Source of the DNA: Cynocephalus volans
Taxonomy: Eukaryota > Chordata > Mammalia > Dermoptera > Cynocephalidae
Reading direction: 5' to 3'
Length of the DNA stretch: 64,000 bases
Assembly: GCF_027409185.1 (NCBI RefSeq)
Contig: NC_084465.1
Location: 31,909,864-31,973,863 of the forward strand
Made by a program: the position numbers and the translations under genes. Below are positions 25,945 to 38,037 of this stretch, piece after piece. Within the stretch, counting starts at the first letter, position 1; each line of letters begins with the position of its first letter. The notes under the pieces are model-generated. The model ran no database searches. It saw only the letters and a program-made list of their open reading frames with translations, and was not told where the DNA came from.

Positions 25945-26745
25945 TTTGCTTTGTTTTTTTTATTTTATTTTACTTTCTCAATATACAATGTAGTTGATTT
26001 TTATGTCTATTTACCAATTCCTCCCTCCCTCCTCCCTCTACCCGCTCCCACCCATCAACATCATATCTGTTCACTTGTTTTAACAAGTTCAAGAAATTGT
26101 GATTGTTATGTTTTCTTCCCTGCCCCCCCATTTGTTTGTGAATTTATTTATTTATTTTTAGCTCCCATAAATAAGTGAGAATATGTGGTGCTTCTCTTTC
26201 TGTGCCTGACCTGTTTCACTTAATATAATTTTCTCTAAGTCCATTCATGTTGTTGCGAATAGTAGTATCTCATTCTTTTTTATAGCAGAGTAGTATTCCA
26301 TTGTGTAGATGTACCACAGTTTCCTTATCCAATCATCTGATGATGGACATTTGGGCTGGTTCCAACTCTTGGCTATTGTAAATAGAGCTGCAGTGAACAT
26401 TGGAGAACAGGTATACCTTCGACTTGATGATTTCCATTCCTCTGGATTTCTTCTCAACAGTGGAATAGCTGGGTCATGTGGTAGATCTATCTGTAATTGT
26501 TTGAGGAACCTCCAAACCATTTTCCATAAAGACTGCACCATTTTGCAGTCCCACCAACAATGTATGAAAGTTCTTTTTTCTCTGCAACCTCACCAGCATT
26601 TATCATTCTCAGTCTTTTGGATATTACCCATCCTAAAAGGAGTGAGATGGTATCTCAGTGTGGTTTTGATGTGCATTTCCTGAATGCTGAGCGATGCTGA
26701 GTACTTCTTCATGTGTCTGTTGGCCATTCATATATCATCCTTTGA
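25945..26745 (-). mobile_element. Younger L1 3' end, reversed, lineage family
   Basis: Carries an open piece of ORF2 C-terminus on the minus strand (26245-26541, about 98 codons, with Trp-Lys-Met-Val-Trp-Arg-Phe-Leu-Lys and Tyr-Thr-Met-Glu-Tyr-Tyr-Ser-Ala). A pyrimidine-rich 3' UTR and a poly-A tail (T run at 25956) follow. The 3' end matches those at 49717-50447 and 57933-58040, defining one L1 family active in the host lineage. 5'-truncated. Confidence 0.85.
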
Positions 26746-26799
26746 GAAATAACTTTATATCCTGAGGTCAGGATATGTATTATTTAGGGATTCCCAGTT

Positions 26800-27245
26800 C
26801 CTGGAGGCAAACAGCTATTTGCTTTTGCATGTGCTGTTCCCTATTCCAAGAATTCTCTATCCCAGATATACAAGGGTACTTCAAGAAGTTTGTGGAAAAA
26901 TAGAATTAAAAGATAATACAAATCTTTCCATGAACTTTTTGAAATACCCTTAAATTTGTGACCTCCCTCTCCTGCCTTCAGGTCATCTCCTCAGAGAGGT
27001 CTTACTTGACCATCTCATATAAAATTTCCAGTGCTCTCTCATGCTGCCTAATCCCTTTACCCTGCTTTATTATTCTCTATAGCACTTATCATCACCAGAT
27101 GTATACTTGTTTATTTATTGTTTGTTTATTATTGTTCATTTCCCCACAAGAATTGAAGCTCACAGATGGCAGGTATATTCACTTCCTTACTGTCTTACCT
27201 CGACTGCCTAGCATGAAGTAAGCGCCCAATAAATAATTGCTCTAT
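26800..27245 (+). mobile_element. LINE L2 3' end, interrupted by a palindromic element
   Basis: Runs in L2 order: 'gcatgtgctgttccctattc', [insertion at 26873-26950], 'tcctcagagaggtcttactt', 'tttattattctctatagcac', 'aattgaagctcacagatggc', 'gcccaataaataattgc'. It lies just downstream of the HYALP1/HYAL6 stop codon. Confidence 0.8.
26873..26950. mobile_element. Short palindromic DNA-transposon-like element, copy 2
   Basis: The left end 'gggtacttcaagaagttt' and right end 'aactttttgaaataccc' are inverted copies. The body 'ggaaaaatagaattaaaaga' is shared with copies 1 and 3. It sits inside an L2, so the insertion is younger than that LINE. Confidence 0.7.
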
Positions 27246-27366
27246 TAAAAAATGAAGTCAATGATTACTTTTTTGTTGTTTGTTTGCTTGTTTGTTTTAC
27301 TGTAAAGCCAATACATATTTTAGGAGAGGCTTTAATTAAAGAAAATAAATCAACACTTTCTACTCT

Positions 27367-27798
27367 TCACCATTTCAAGGAAAAATTGATATTGTAGTAA
27401 GGGTAAAAAAAAAAAAAATTCAGCAGAATCACAGATAAGCTCATACTGAGAAAAACTGAGAAGTTAATGTTAGTAGTAGGAGCCTTATTCTTCCCTCTCA
27501 AGAAATCAGAAGACTGATGGTTGCAAGACTGTCCATGCCAGCCGTAATAACACTGACACTCAAATCCCTTCTTCATGTCCATTATTGTCTTCAGTTTGTT
27601 TTTTTCAGAAATGATGACATAGTTCTTGCCGCTGCTTTCAGGCATATGCAGATAGGAGGAGGATTCAGGTGTTTTTCGAACACATCTTCCATGATCGTTA
27701 CATAGAATTTGACTGCAGAGCTTGGCTGCAGATGTCACATTAACAGCATAATGGCCCAGTGGCCCTTGAATAGACTGTTGCACAGATAAGCAGGTCTC
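27367..27798 (-). CDS. HYALP1: HYALP1/HYAL6 coding exon 3, EGF-like domain and C-terminal tail
   Basis: The acceptor ...ttttccctacag at 27799 precedes Glu-Thr-Cys-Leu. The Cys should pair with Cys47 of exon 1, as in PH-20. An N-glycosylation site (Asn-Val-Thr) and an EGF-like module follow (Cys-Ser-Gln-Ile-Leu-Cys-Asn-Asp-His-Gly-Arg-Cys, then Cys-Gln-Cys and Cys-Asn-His). The frame ends at 27367 after 143 codons. The last about 33 residues are strongly hydrophobic (Phe, Leu, Val, Ser), like a GPI-attachment signal, but finish with about 8 polar residues. A run of 14 T on the coding strand (27405-27418) encodes the Phe stretch, so the exact C-terminus depends on that homopolymer being right. 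Confidence 0.83.
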   Translation of the reverse strand, partial: ETCLSVQQSIQGPLGHYAVNVTSAAKLCSQILCNDHGRCVRKTPESSSYLHMPESSGKNYVIISEKNKLKTIMDMKKGFECQCYYGWHGQSCNHQSSDFLRGKNKAPTTNINFSVFLSMSLSVILLNFFFFYPYYNINFSLKW

Positions 27799-28304
27799 CT
27801 GTAGGGAAAATAGAAATCTACTTAAAGCACTCACAAAATGTGATTCCATTATCTAGGTGTCATTACTACCTGAAGTTCTGTATTTTGTAAGGCTAAAGAG
27901 GAAGAGCATTTCAATGGCATAATCATTTTAATGAGGGACTAAATCTTTATAAAGTCGAGTGATGAGCCATGCCTTTGATTAGGAGAGACTATGACCAACC
28001 AATTTCATGTCATTTCCAGGGGAAGATGATCCCACATTTTCCCACTAGAGACTATTCCCAAGTGTAAAAAAAAATTGTAGTAATGCTTTTAAAAAGTAAT
28101 CATTAATATGGGATGACTTCTAAAAATTTAACTTTAATTGTGAAACATTGTCAGTGCTGATATTCAATATATGATAACATTAGGTCAGATCTTTCTAAAA
28201 TTGCCAAGTCACCCTATTTTTCTTCCTACCTCTGTAGAGATGACAATTCTCCTAAAGCTGGTCAGTAGTCTTTTCATCCATGTTTCTATAACTTTATTAT
28301 ATGT

Positions 28305-28383
28305 GAGGGTACTTCAAAAGCTTTGTGGAAAAATAGAATTAAAAGATAATATAAATATTTCCATGAACTTTTTGAAATACTCC
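28305..28383. mobile_element. Short palindromic DNA-transposon-like element, copy 3
   Basis: The left end 'gagggtacttcaaaagcttt' and right end 'aactttttgaaatactccc' are inverted repeats. The core 'ggaaaaatagaattaaaaga' matches copy 2 base for base. It is embedded in TA-rich DNA, consistent with a TA target. Confidence 0.7.
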
Positions 28384-29381
28384 CATATATGTGTGTATAT
28401 ATATAATTATATACAGTATGTAGAATTATTTTGTGTTTTATAAACATTCATATAAATGTATATCATGTGGGGTATATTATATTTTCTACAACTTGCTTTT
28501 TACACTTCACATTTTTTAGATTGTTTTTCATGTTGAGTCATGTAACCCAGCTTTTTCCTTTTAGCTGCTATTCAGTATTTTAAAATATAAATATACTATA
28601 TTTAACTATCAGCCAGTTTAGAGAAGGTAGGATATAAAAGATCATTATTTACAACCAAATGCCCAAGTCGCTTGTACAAGGATATCGGATACAATGATAA
28701 TAGGCAGGTCTGTCCTCCCACAAGTCTGCCATTAGGTGTTTCATTGATGTGTCCACAACACTGGGCTTTAACACTAGGACACATTTCTACCTGTTAATGA
28801 TCACACTGTACTGCTAAGATGGGCAAACCTAAGTGAAATGATATCATCCGCTAAGCTAAAAGAGTCTGGCTGGAATCTTGATAAATGCCTGCCTTGACCC
28901 ATATAGGAAGAACCCTGGGAAAATCCTAGTAGAGTCATTAATAATATACATTGAGTTCTCTACTAGCAGTTCAATTATTTTATCAATATCAGCACTAATG
29001 CATAGTTAAAAACCAATTAATTTACAGCAGTGGCATATTTTTCAATGAGAGGAGGCCCCAGAACTGTGCATCCATCCAGGAAAGACTTGGGAGGTTCAGG
29101 TGGAAAGTCACAAAGCAGAATAAAGCTCATAATGACCAGTGGTTGAACAAGGTAGCATTTTGGGAAATAGCAAGTTCTGAAAATCCTGTGAGCAAAATTA
29201 CTCATTCCAGGCACATTCAATCTGGGCCAGCCTCTTACTGTGATTATGAATGAATGCTATTTTTAGTTGGGACAAGAATCCTTGAGGGAGTTTCTGAGGG
29301 GATTTCTAGGAAAGATGGAATACAATAAGCAGAGCAAATAATTGAACCAAAGGAAGAAAGGAAGGGAGGGAGGTGGGGTGC

Positions 29382-29404
29382 AGAGAGAGAGAGAGAGAGA
29401 AAGA
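29382..29404. repeat. (GA)n microsatellite
   Basis: Alternating GA/AG run of roughly ten units within a purine-rich stretch (29345-29410). Confidence 0.8.
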
Positions 29405-29556
29405 TTGAGGGAGACATAATTAAGAGACTATAGAACACTGGCAAATCTAATCAAGATCAACTTGGGCATCCCCTGTTCTGTCCCAGCCCTTCTCGTAGAA
29501 ATACCTTCTTCACTCAGCTTCCAGAATATCACAGTCTCCTGTTTTCTTTTCTTTAT

Positions 29557-30095
29557 TTCTCCAGCTTTGCCGGATGATCCTTCTCAATCTCCTTTACTGG
29601 TTCCTGTTCATCTTCCCCGTGTCTTAATGCTGGACTGCCCTAGGCTGAATTCTTGGACCTCTTCTCTCCTACAGATATACTTTCTCTGGATAAACTCATC
29701 CCATCTCATTGCTTTAAATACAACTCCCAAATGTGTATCTCCCAGACCTGAACTAATTGTGCACCCACCCATCTACTTGACCTCTCCACCTGGATGTCTC
29801 ACAAGCATTTTAAACTTATACTCCAATCCAATCTACTGGTTCTCGTCCCAGCCTGCAACTCTGGCGGCCTTCCTCATCTGCGTTTGTGCCACCTCCCTCT
29901 TTCCAGTGCCTCAGAAGGAAAACCCTGGAGTCATTCTGCCATCTTTTTCCTCTCACATTTAATCCATCAGCAAGTGCTTTTCAGTCTACCTTCTAAAACA
30001 TATCTAGAATTCAGCCATTGCTATCTAGTTTAGGTCACTAACAGCACTCACCTGCATTATTCTATTAGCTTTTCAACTAGTTCCTTACTATCTGT
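29557..30095 (+). mobile_element. LINE L2 internal fragment
   Basis: Follows L2 order: 'cttggacctcttctctccta', 'ctcattgctttaaatacaac', 'ttgacctctccacctggatg', 'gaaaaccctggagtcattct', 'aatccatcagcaagtgcttt'. The plus-strand open frame of 166 codons at 29462-29962 is a by-product of this repeat and not a host gene. Confidence 0.7.
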
Positions 30096-30110
30096 ACTAA
30101 GTAGAGTAAG

Positions 30111-30113
<3 letters not shown>

Positions 30114-30165
<52 letters not shown>
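30114..30165. repeat. (CA)n microsatellite
   Basis: About 25 CA units followed by a short TA run. Likely polymorphic. Confidence 0.95.
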
Positions 30166-30173
<8 letters not shown>

Positions 30174-30481
30174 TTCTCTCTAATGGAATAAATAGAAATT
30201 ACTAATATAAAGGTAGATAAACCTTAGCTTTTTTACAGATTAAAAATACTCCCCCAAGTGATAATTTGGTCAAAGAGGAAATTTTAAAAATACAACTTCA
30301 AATTAGAAAATAATAGAATTAGAAAAATAATAACAATTAGAATACAACATATTAAAATATATTAATCAGCCAAAGTAATTGTCGGCATTCAAGGCCTAGT
30401 CATAAATGCTTTTGCATTCCAATTCTTTGGGGAAGCAGTGAAGAAGTTGCAAGATGTCAACGAATGACTGAATTGTTCAAA

Positions 30482-30683
30482 CTGAGCTTACCAGAGGTAA
30501 GAAGGGTGGGGGACAAGGGAGGAATCAGTAAAGGGCCATGAAAAACGATTACATTGTATAATGTTGAATATACTAATAATTATCCTGATTTGAGCAAAAA
30601 ATATTGCACACGGGTACTGATATTCAACTCTGTACTCCACAGATATGTACAATCACCTGTGTTTCAATAAAAAAATAAATAAA
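30482..30683 (+). mobile_element. 5'-truncated L1 3' end with perfect target duplication
   Basis: Contains L1MA-like 3' UTR words ('attatcctgatttgagcaaa', 'acagatatgtacaatcacct') and ends 'caataaaaaaataaataaa'. The flanks 30466-30481 and 30684-30699 are both GACTGAATTGTTCAAA, a perfect 16-base target duplication. That proves the edges of a retrotransposed insert. Confidence 0.85.
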
Positions 30684-31029
30684 GACTGAATTGTTCAAAT
30701 CAGGGAATGGTGCAATGCAGAAGGTGGGGGAGGGGAGAGTAGCAGGAGGAGGCGTGGTGGTTGCAGGTAACCATATCTCAGCAGTCCCTCGAGTAAGAAA
30801 GAAACAGCCCCTACATGGCAGCCATACCAAAAGACTTTCAAAAGAAAATTACAAACGTCACTAAATCAATAAAAATTAAGTTGCCATTCGCCTCCCCCTC
30901 AGCTCCATCTCCTACACCCATTTTTGAAGGAGCTGAACAAAAGAACTGAACATACTCCTCTTTGCCACCCCTCAGACCCAAGCTGAGGGTGTGGGGAAGA
31001 GGGGCAAGTAGTAGAAAACAACACTTACG

Positions 31030-31265
31030 TGGCACTTACCATCTGCTAGGTACTATTTTAACTGCTTTATGTGTATTAATAGTGTAAATCTCATAAAATC
31101 CCTATGAGACAGATACTATTATTTTCCTCATTTTACAGATAAATTAAACAGTCAATGACATGTTCAAGGTCACACAGCTAATAGGTAACAAAAAGTGAGC
31201 CTTGGAACCCAAGCAGTTCAATCCCAGGGCTCCTGTTCTTAACAACTCTGTCATCTGATTTGTGC
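31030..31265 (-). mobile_element. MIR SINE, reversed
   Basis: The plus strand shows 'cactta...gctaggtactatttt', 'attttcctcattttacagat', 'caaggtcacacagctaatag' and 'ggaacccaagcagttcaatc', the full MIR order reversed. Confidence 0.8.
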
Positions 31266-31564
31266 CACACCAAGTGAAAACAGATTGCTATTTTTATATT
31301 CTGTGAGAATGGATGTTCTAATTCCCGAAAAGGAGACTGTTTGTCAATACCTGGAAGTGAAGAAAAGCTGTGGTCGCAGAATTTTTGCTTAGGCAGTGGG
31401 ATGTGTGATCAACAGAGCAAGCTCAGGGACAGTTGTGAAAGAGTAAAGAGTTATTTTATGTGTTTTATTTTATTTTTATTCTACTATCAAGAGTAGATTG
31501 GGTGCTATACCCCAAAAATATGTATAATCAGTTATGCTTCAATAAAAAAAAGAGTAGGTTGGTA

Positions 31565-34290
31565 TAATTTAGAAAAAATGGATAAATTCTTAAATACATA
31601 CAACCTACCAAGACTGAATCATGAAGAAACTGAAAATCCAAAGACACCAATAACAAGTATGGAGATTGAATCAGTAATCAAAAGCCTCCAAGCAAAGAAA
31701 AGCCCTGGACCTGATGGCTTCAGAAGAAGAATTAATGATAACCTTTCTCAAACTCCTCCAAAAAAATAAAATAAAGAGGAGGGAAGACTTTCAGATTTAT
31801 TTTATGAGGTCAGCTACCCAGACAAACATGCTACAAAACAAAATTACAAACCAATATCCCTGATTAACCCAGCTGCAAAAATTAGCAAACTCAATTCAAT
31901 AGTACATTAAAAGAATCACACACCATAATCAAGTGAGATTTATCCCTGGGATGCAAAGATAGCTCAACACACACAAATCAGTAAATATGATACATTAACT
32001 GCATGAAGGATAAAAATCATATGATAATCTTAACAAACGCAGAAAAAGCACGCGGAAATGTCAACACCCTTTCATGATAAAAACTTTCAACAAATAGTTA
32101 TAGAGAGAATGTCCCTCAACATTTTAAAGAACACTTAAGACGAGTCCTAGCCAACATCAGTCAGTGATGAAAAGTTGAAAGCTTTTTCTCTAAGATCAGG
32201 AAGAAGACATGGATGCTCACTATGTCACTTCTGTTCAACGTAGTACTGAAAGTTCTAGCTGCAGCAACTAGGCGAGACACATAAGTAATACTAATAAAAA
32301 TTGCAAAGAAAAAAGTAAAATTATTCCTGCTTGCAGATATATAATCCTATATGTAGAAAACCCTAAAGACTCTACACATGCACAAAAAAAGTTAGTAGTA
32401 TATGAATTCAGTAAAGTTGCAGGATACAAAGTCAACATACAAAAATCAGTTGAATTTCTACACACTAACAATGAACCATCATAAAGGAAATTGAGAAAAC
32501 AATCCCATTTACAATAGCATAAAAAGAATAAAATGCTTAGGAGTAAACTTAACCAAGGATGTTAAGCATGTGTACACTGAAACCTACAAAACACTGATGA
32601 AAGAAATTAAACAAGATACAAATAAGTGAAAAGACATCACATATTTATGGATTGGATAAATTAATATTTTTAAGATGTTCATACTACCCAAGTGATCTGA
32701 AGAGTCAATGCTCTCATCATCAAAATCCCAACAGCATTTTTTACAAAAATAGAAAAAACAATAGCAAAATTCATCTGGAACCAAAGAAGACCCAGAATAG
32801 CCAAAATGATCTTGAGAAAAGAACAAAGCTGGAGGCCTCACACTTACTGATTTCAAAACATGTTACAAAGCTATAAAAACTAAAACACTATGGTACTGGC
32901 ATAAAGAAATACATATAGGCCAAAGGAACAGAACAGAGAGTCCAGAAATAAACCTGCATATATATGGTCAACCAATCTTTGACAAGGGTACCAAGACCAC
33001 ATAATAGGGGAAGGATAATGTCTTCAGCAAATGGAGTTGTGAAAACTGGATATCCACATGCCAAAAAAATTAAATTAGACCCCTACCTTGAACCAGACAC
33101 AAAAATTAATTCAAAATGGATCAAAGACTTAACACAAGATCTAAACTAAAACTTTTAGAAGAAGCCAAAGAGGGAAAGCTTTTTGATCTGGTCTTGGCAA
33201 CTATTTCTTGTATATGAAAACAAAAGCACTGGCAATGAAAGCAAAAATGGACAAGTGAGACTACACAAAACTCAAAAGCTTCTGAGCAGTAAAGGTAACA
33301 ATAAACAGAATTAAAAGGCAACGTATGATATGGTAGAAAATATTTGCAAACCATACATCTGATAAGGGCTTAATATCCAGAATATATGAGAAATTCCTAC
33401 AACTCAATAGCAAAAGCAACAACAACAGCAAAACTACACAACCCAGTCAAAAAATAGGCAAAAGACTTGAACAAACATTTCTCCAAAATAGACATACAAA
33501 TAGGCAACAGATATATTATACGATGATCAACATCATTAATTATCAGAAAAATGTAAATCAATACTGCAATGACATATCATCTCACACCTGTTAGCATGGC
33601 TATTGTTGAAAAAACAAAAAATGTCCACTGTTGGTGAGGTTGTAGAGAGATTGGAAACCTTGTACCCTGTTGGTGGGAATGTAAAATGGTACAGCATCTA
33701 TGGAAACAGTGTGAAAGTTGCACCCAAAGCCAAAAATACAACTACAACATGATCCAGCACATATACATTTATACTTCTGAGTGTGTATCTGAAAGAATTG
33801 AAATCACAACCTCAAAAGACATATTTGTACTCCTGTGTTCATTGTAACATTATTCACAATAGCCAAGAAATGGATAAAGATAATGTGATATAGACATACA
33901 ATGGGATATTAATCAGCCTTAAAAAAGAAAAAAATCCTGCCATTTGTGACAACACAGATGAACTGGAGATAATTATGCTAAGTGACATAAGGTAGTCACA
34001 GAGGGCCAAAAACTGCATGATTCCACTAATGTGAGGTATCTAAAGTAGTCAAATTCATAGTAGCAGAGACTACAATAGTAGTTGACGGGACCTGGGAGTC
34101 AATGAAATGGGGACTTGTTATTCAAAAGGTCTAAAGTTTCCGTCAGGCTCGATAAAGAAGTTCTAGGGATCTGCTGTGCACGTAGTGTTAACAGTACTGG
34201 ATTGTGCACTTCAAGGTTTGTTAAGAGGGTAGATCTCATGTTAAGTGTTCTTACCACAAAAGAGTAGACTGTTAATAAACCTTTATATAC
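31565..34290 (+). mobile_element. Old L1, ORF2 RT region to 3' UTR
   Basis: A 2.7-kb element beginning in the ORF2 reverse-transcriptase region (a short open piece at 31578-31769 keeps Ser-Pro-Gly-Pro-Asp-Gly-Phe). It runs through the C-terminal part ('aacattattcacaatagcca') to the 3' UTR. Many stops and frameshifts. A separate L1-like tail precedes it at about 31490-31550. Confidence 0.85.
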
Positions 34291-34763
34291 AAATATTCTC
34301 CCTCCCATTTGCATTTCATAGGTAATCACCAAAATAAAGAATCTTTTTTGAGGAATTCACCGTCCTAAGTTTGGATAAAATAATTATTTGTTTTTTAGAT
34401 TTAGTATTCTTGTTCTGTGTCACATATATATTATGCCATTTAATATACCAAAATTCCTGCAGAGTAGGAGAATCTGAGATTCAGGGAGGTTAAATGACAT
34501 GATCAAAATTCCATTCCTAGAATGAAAAAAACAGATTTTTCACTAGGGATGTCTGATTGGAAAGATTGTGCTCTTTCCACCTTTCACTAACCACGGAGGT
34601 TGGTGTAGAGTAGGTGCTCAAATGATATCGGCCTGTATTTTTCATACTTCATTAAAGCCAGGTGAGCAGATAGCAGCAACCATTTGGCTCTGATAAGAAA
34701 AATTTTTTTAAAAAACTATACCTAGAATATATTCAAGATGCTGACAGAAGAATCGTTGCTTAC

Positions 34764-34853
34764 CTTTGAAGAAGAATATTCATATCCTCCCCACAATATT
34801 ATTCCTGCTGCCCCTAATGCAGCACTTTCACCAATTGTATGTACTAAGTCCTC
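34764..34853 (-). CDS. HYALP1: HYALP1/HYAL6 coding exon 2 (30 codons)
   Basis: A 90-base, phase-0 exon between acceptor ...ttttctag and donor AAG|GTAAGC. It encodes [20 protein letters not shown], then Trp-Gly-Gly. This is the conserved barrel strand with the substrate-contacting Trp. Too short to be found by open-frame length; identified by homology to the HYAL4 exon at 6751-6840 and by its splice sites. No damage visible. Confidence 0.88.
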
Positions 34854-37685
34854 CTAGAAAAGAGAAGTGTCAGGAGTAGTTTCTGCCAAACCAAAGTTAG
34901 CCTTGATAATTCAATAATAAGACTCAACTTATCAACTGTGGAAATGAACGCATTAAATAATGTTATTTTTGTTTCTAAAACAAAGGATATAGCAGAATTG
35001 GAAAAGGTGATTCTGCTTTGGATTTTTACATTTATTTGATAAATAATTTTGACTTTCCAGGCCATGAAATAGATTCCAGTAACTGCTTTGAAGGAGAGCT
35101 TTAGTGTGATGGTTGACACAGCCATATACAAACATGTAATCACTATATAATAAATTAATTTCTGTATTAGTAGCACCCACAAGGCATATATAGATTAGAA
35201 GATGCTGAAGAGTGAACAGAAGAGTCTGGCTAGGCTTCCTGGAACAGTTGCAATTTCAAATGGGTCTTTGAGGATGTGAATTGTCAAGGCAGACTAGAAA
35301 GAGCAGAGTTTTATGTCCAGAAGGAAGAACAAGAGCAGAGGCTCACATGCAGGCAAGAGCACGGTCCAGTCAGAGAACTACTGGTAACTAACTCCTTGTC
35401 ATAAAGTACGTGGTATTTGGGGAGAAGTGAAAGCACATGAATCCTTATATATAAGCAGAATCCAAATAGAAAGAAAAATGTTACCTTAAAGTATTAGGAC
35501 TTAACCACAAAAACTTTTTTAGTACTGGAAACACAAATTTGCAACTTTGAATTGAAAGATATTTTTGACTGTCATGTAAAGAATGCAATTGGAGGGGGCG
35601 GTCAATATGTTGTAGGCAGGGACACCAATTGGAAGAAATTGTTCAGTAAGAAATGATGAGCCCTTAGCAAAAGCAATGTCAATCCTTATAAAGAAGAGGA
35701 GACAGACTGAAGAGTTATTTGGAAATTAAGATGGATACATCTTAGTTACCTGACAGATAATAAATAGAGAAACAGGGAGGCATCCAAATGACTCTTAAGT
35801 TGGGTGACTAAGGAGATCATAATTCACCAAGATAAGAAATAAGAAGGGTATGTTCATGATTTAGGCCAAGAGCCAAGAAGCAGGAAATAGGGAGAGATGG
35901 AAGATAGAGGAGATGTCTGATGGAGCAATCTGCATTCCTTCCTCATCTACAAGGAGTAGAGAGTCAGAGATCCAGTGCAAAGGTGGAGTGCTCAAGGACT
36001 GCAGTGGGTAAATGGCCATGCCACAGCAAGCTTCCTTCTTTAGAGGAAGGTCCCAGTAATACTAGTACATGTGTTCTACAATTTGTCTAATTAACACAAG
36101 AAAAAAAATTGTTCACTCATTTTACTAACTACTATCACATTCTTTAAAAATAAATCAATTCTCTTATTTAAATTCAAAAACTTCTTATAGAAAATGCGAA
36201 GCAGTCAGCCAAAAAAAAAAATCACATTGAACATTATGTAGACAATAGGTGAGAAAAACCCATACTGTTTGTTGATATGTGGAAAATGGGGAGCAATAGG
36301 AAAGCATTAAAACACTTCATAAAATAATTCCATACCCTGGGGGGAGTAGAGTATGCAGTCTATTGATTTCTGAAGTAGAGCTCAGAGATGATACTTAGCC
36401 CATAATTTACTTCAAAAGTCTAATAGTACAAAAAGTAGGAAAGCAATGAACAAGACTTTCACGAAGATGTGGCTCATCTCACTCTATCTTCTACCAAGAT
36501 AACTGACTCCATGGATTACTATTATTTTCTACTGTTATTATAATAATATATTATTCCTGACATGTTGTAGGCACTCAGTAAATAATTTTTAAATGAATAA
36601 ATATAACCGAGTTCTTTTCCCCAAAGGGATTTGAGAAAGGGACATGATTGGAGAGATCTGTTACTTGAGGAATACCTTAGTGACAAGTCTTTGGTAGGCA
36701 TGAGTGATGTCTTAAAATAACCAGAGAACTGGTTTTTGAAAAAAGAATTTGACTTATTCTACGTTGCACCAGAAGATAAAATTAGAACTAGTGGTGTGAA
36801 GTTATCCAGAGACAATGTAGCTTTGACATGCTCAAGAGTTTTCTAGGAATTAATATTGTCCCAAATGGCAGTTTTCCTTCTGATACAGGAAATGTCCCAT
36901 CAAAAAGTGCTAAAGCATTGGTCAGGTAAGAAAGGATTCACGTTTGGGTGGGAGGAGGATTAGAGACCTCTGAGATTTCTCCAATTTTCTGCCATGATGC
37001 TATAATTCTTTTCCTCCTGAACTTATTAAATGAAACCCCATTTTGAATAAAACTTAGTAATCCTGCAATGATGAGAATATCAGGTAAAATCAATAATATT
37101 TGGAGCAATAAATTTTTTTCTAAAATATTTTTAAAAGAATTGCTACCTCTTTTAAATGTCCCTATCTAAAACATAAGTGGTCTAAGAAAGTGAGCTGTGT
37201 ATTACATATTTAACAGCCCTGCTTGTCTGCTGGGTACTGGAATAAAAGAATTCTTGGCTCTCAGGTATGGATGGAGATGTAAAGATTTTCCTATCTGACC
37301 ACGCATCCAATGATTGGATCCTGATGATAATGTCCAATGTCCTAAGTGACAATTCAGCTAGGACTTGAACATTTTCAGTCTCTGCAAACTCATTATCTTC
37401 CAAAAAAGCTCATCCCTCATCTCTATGCTGCCTGCTTTGTGTTAATTCTAAAGACAATATTTGTCTGTACATATAAAACAATTTTAATGCATTAACACTA
37501 ACCACTAGATGGAACAGTTAACTTTTAAAGAGAAAAATCAAGAGAATCTATGTTATTTTTTCAGTTAACCTAATCAAGTAAAACAAAAAAATGCAATCTA
37601 AAGAAAAACGCAGTTGTTTAATAATTTACCTCAAGCTCTTTTTTGTTTGTTTCTCATTTGGAATTGCTGGTATGTTTTTATGTCA
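34854..37685 (-). other. HYALP1/HYAL6 intron 1, unassigned part
   Basis: Nothing firmly recognised. A stretch at 35220-35420 and a tail at 36560-36600 have L2/MIR-like wording. No further coding exon with hyaluronidase similarity is seen. Confidence 0.5.
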
Positions 37686-37791
37686 TTTATTTATTTATTT
37701 TGGGGGGGGCTGGCTGGTACGGTGATCCGAACCCTTAACCTTGGTGTTATCAGCACCATGTTCTCTCCCAAGTGAGCTAACTGGCCAGCCC
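37686..37791 (-). mobile_element. Monomeric tRNA-Ile-derived SINE
   Basis: On the minus strand the element reads 'ggctggccagttagctcact', 'catggtgctgataacaccaa' and 'gggttcggatcaccgtacca', then an A-rich tail. It is close to tRNA-Ile along its whole length, with A and B boxes visible. Same family as one unit of the dimer at 13838-14039. Confidence 0.85.
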
Positions 37792-38037
37792 ATATGCTTA
37801 TATATTAAGGAGCTGAATCTGAAATTTCTCCCTGGTTAAAATTAATCTATCTGTTATATTATTTAACTCAAGTTTAACAACTGTTATGCAGGGAATTCCC
37901 ATGAATGCTAAGCTGGTAAAGATCATCATTCAAAAACTATTATTAAGGAAGAATAAATATCCTAAATCATTTCTTTATAGACTTTATACATCATTCTACC
38001 AAATTTCCATTTTTTATGTAACTGTACTTTTTCTTAC

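Larger units (their letters stand above)
27799..34763 (-). other. HYALP1/HYAL6 intron 2
   Basis: About 7 kb between exons 2 and 3. It holds a palindromic element (28305-28383), an L2 (29557-30095), a CA microsatellite, a 5'-truncated L1 3' end (30482-30683), a MIR (31030-31260) and a long old L1 (31565-34290). The part from 34390 to 34763 includes a weak MIR-like piece near 34470-34530. Confidence 0.75.

Noticed and set aside
29462-29962. 166-codon plus-strand open frame
   Set aside because: Coincides with L2-derived sequence read in a pyrimidine-rich direction; not a host gene.
30114-30165. CA tract as a regulatory or Z-DNA element
   Set aside because: An ordinary dinucleotide microsatellite; nothing in the surroundings supports a specific role.
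37686-37791. Possible tRNA-Ile gene on the minus strand
   Set aside because: Acceptor-stem pairing is broken and an A-rich tail follows; it is a SINE monomer.
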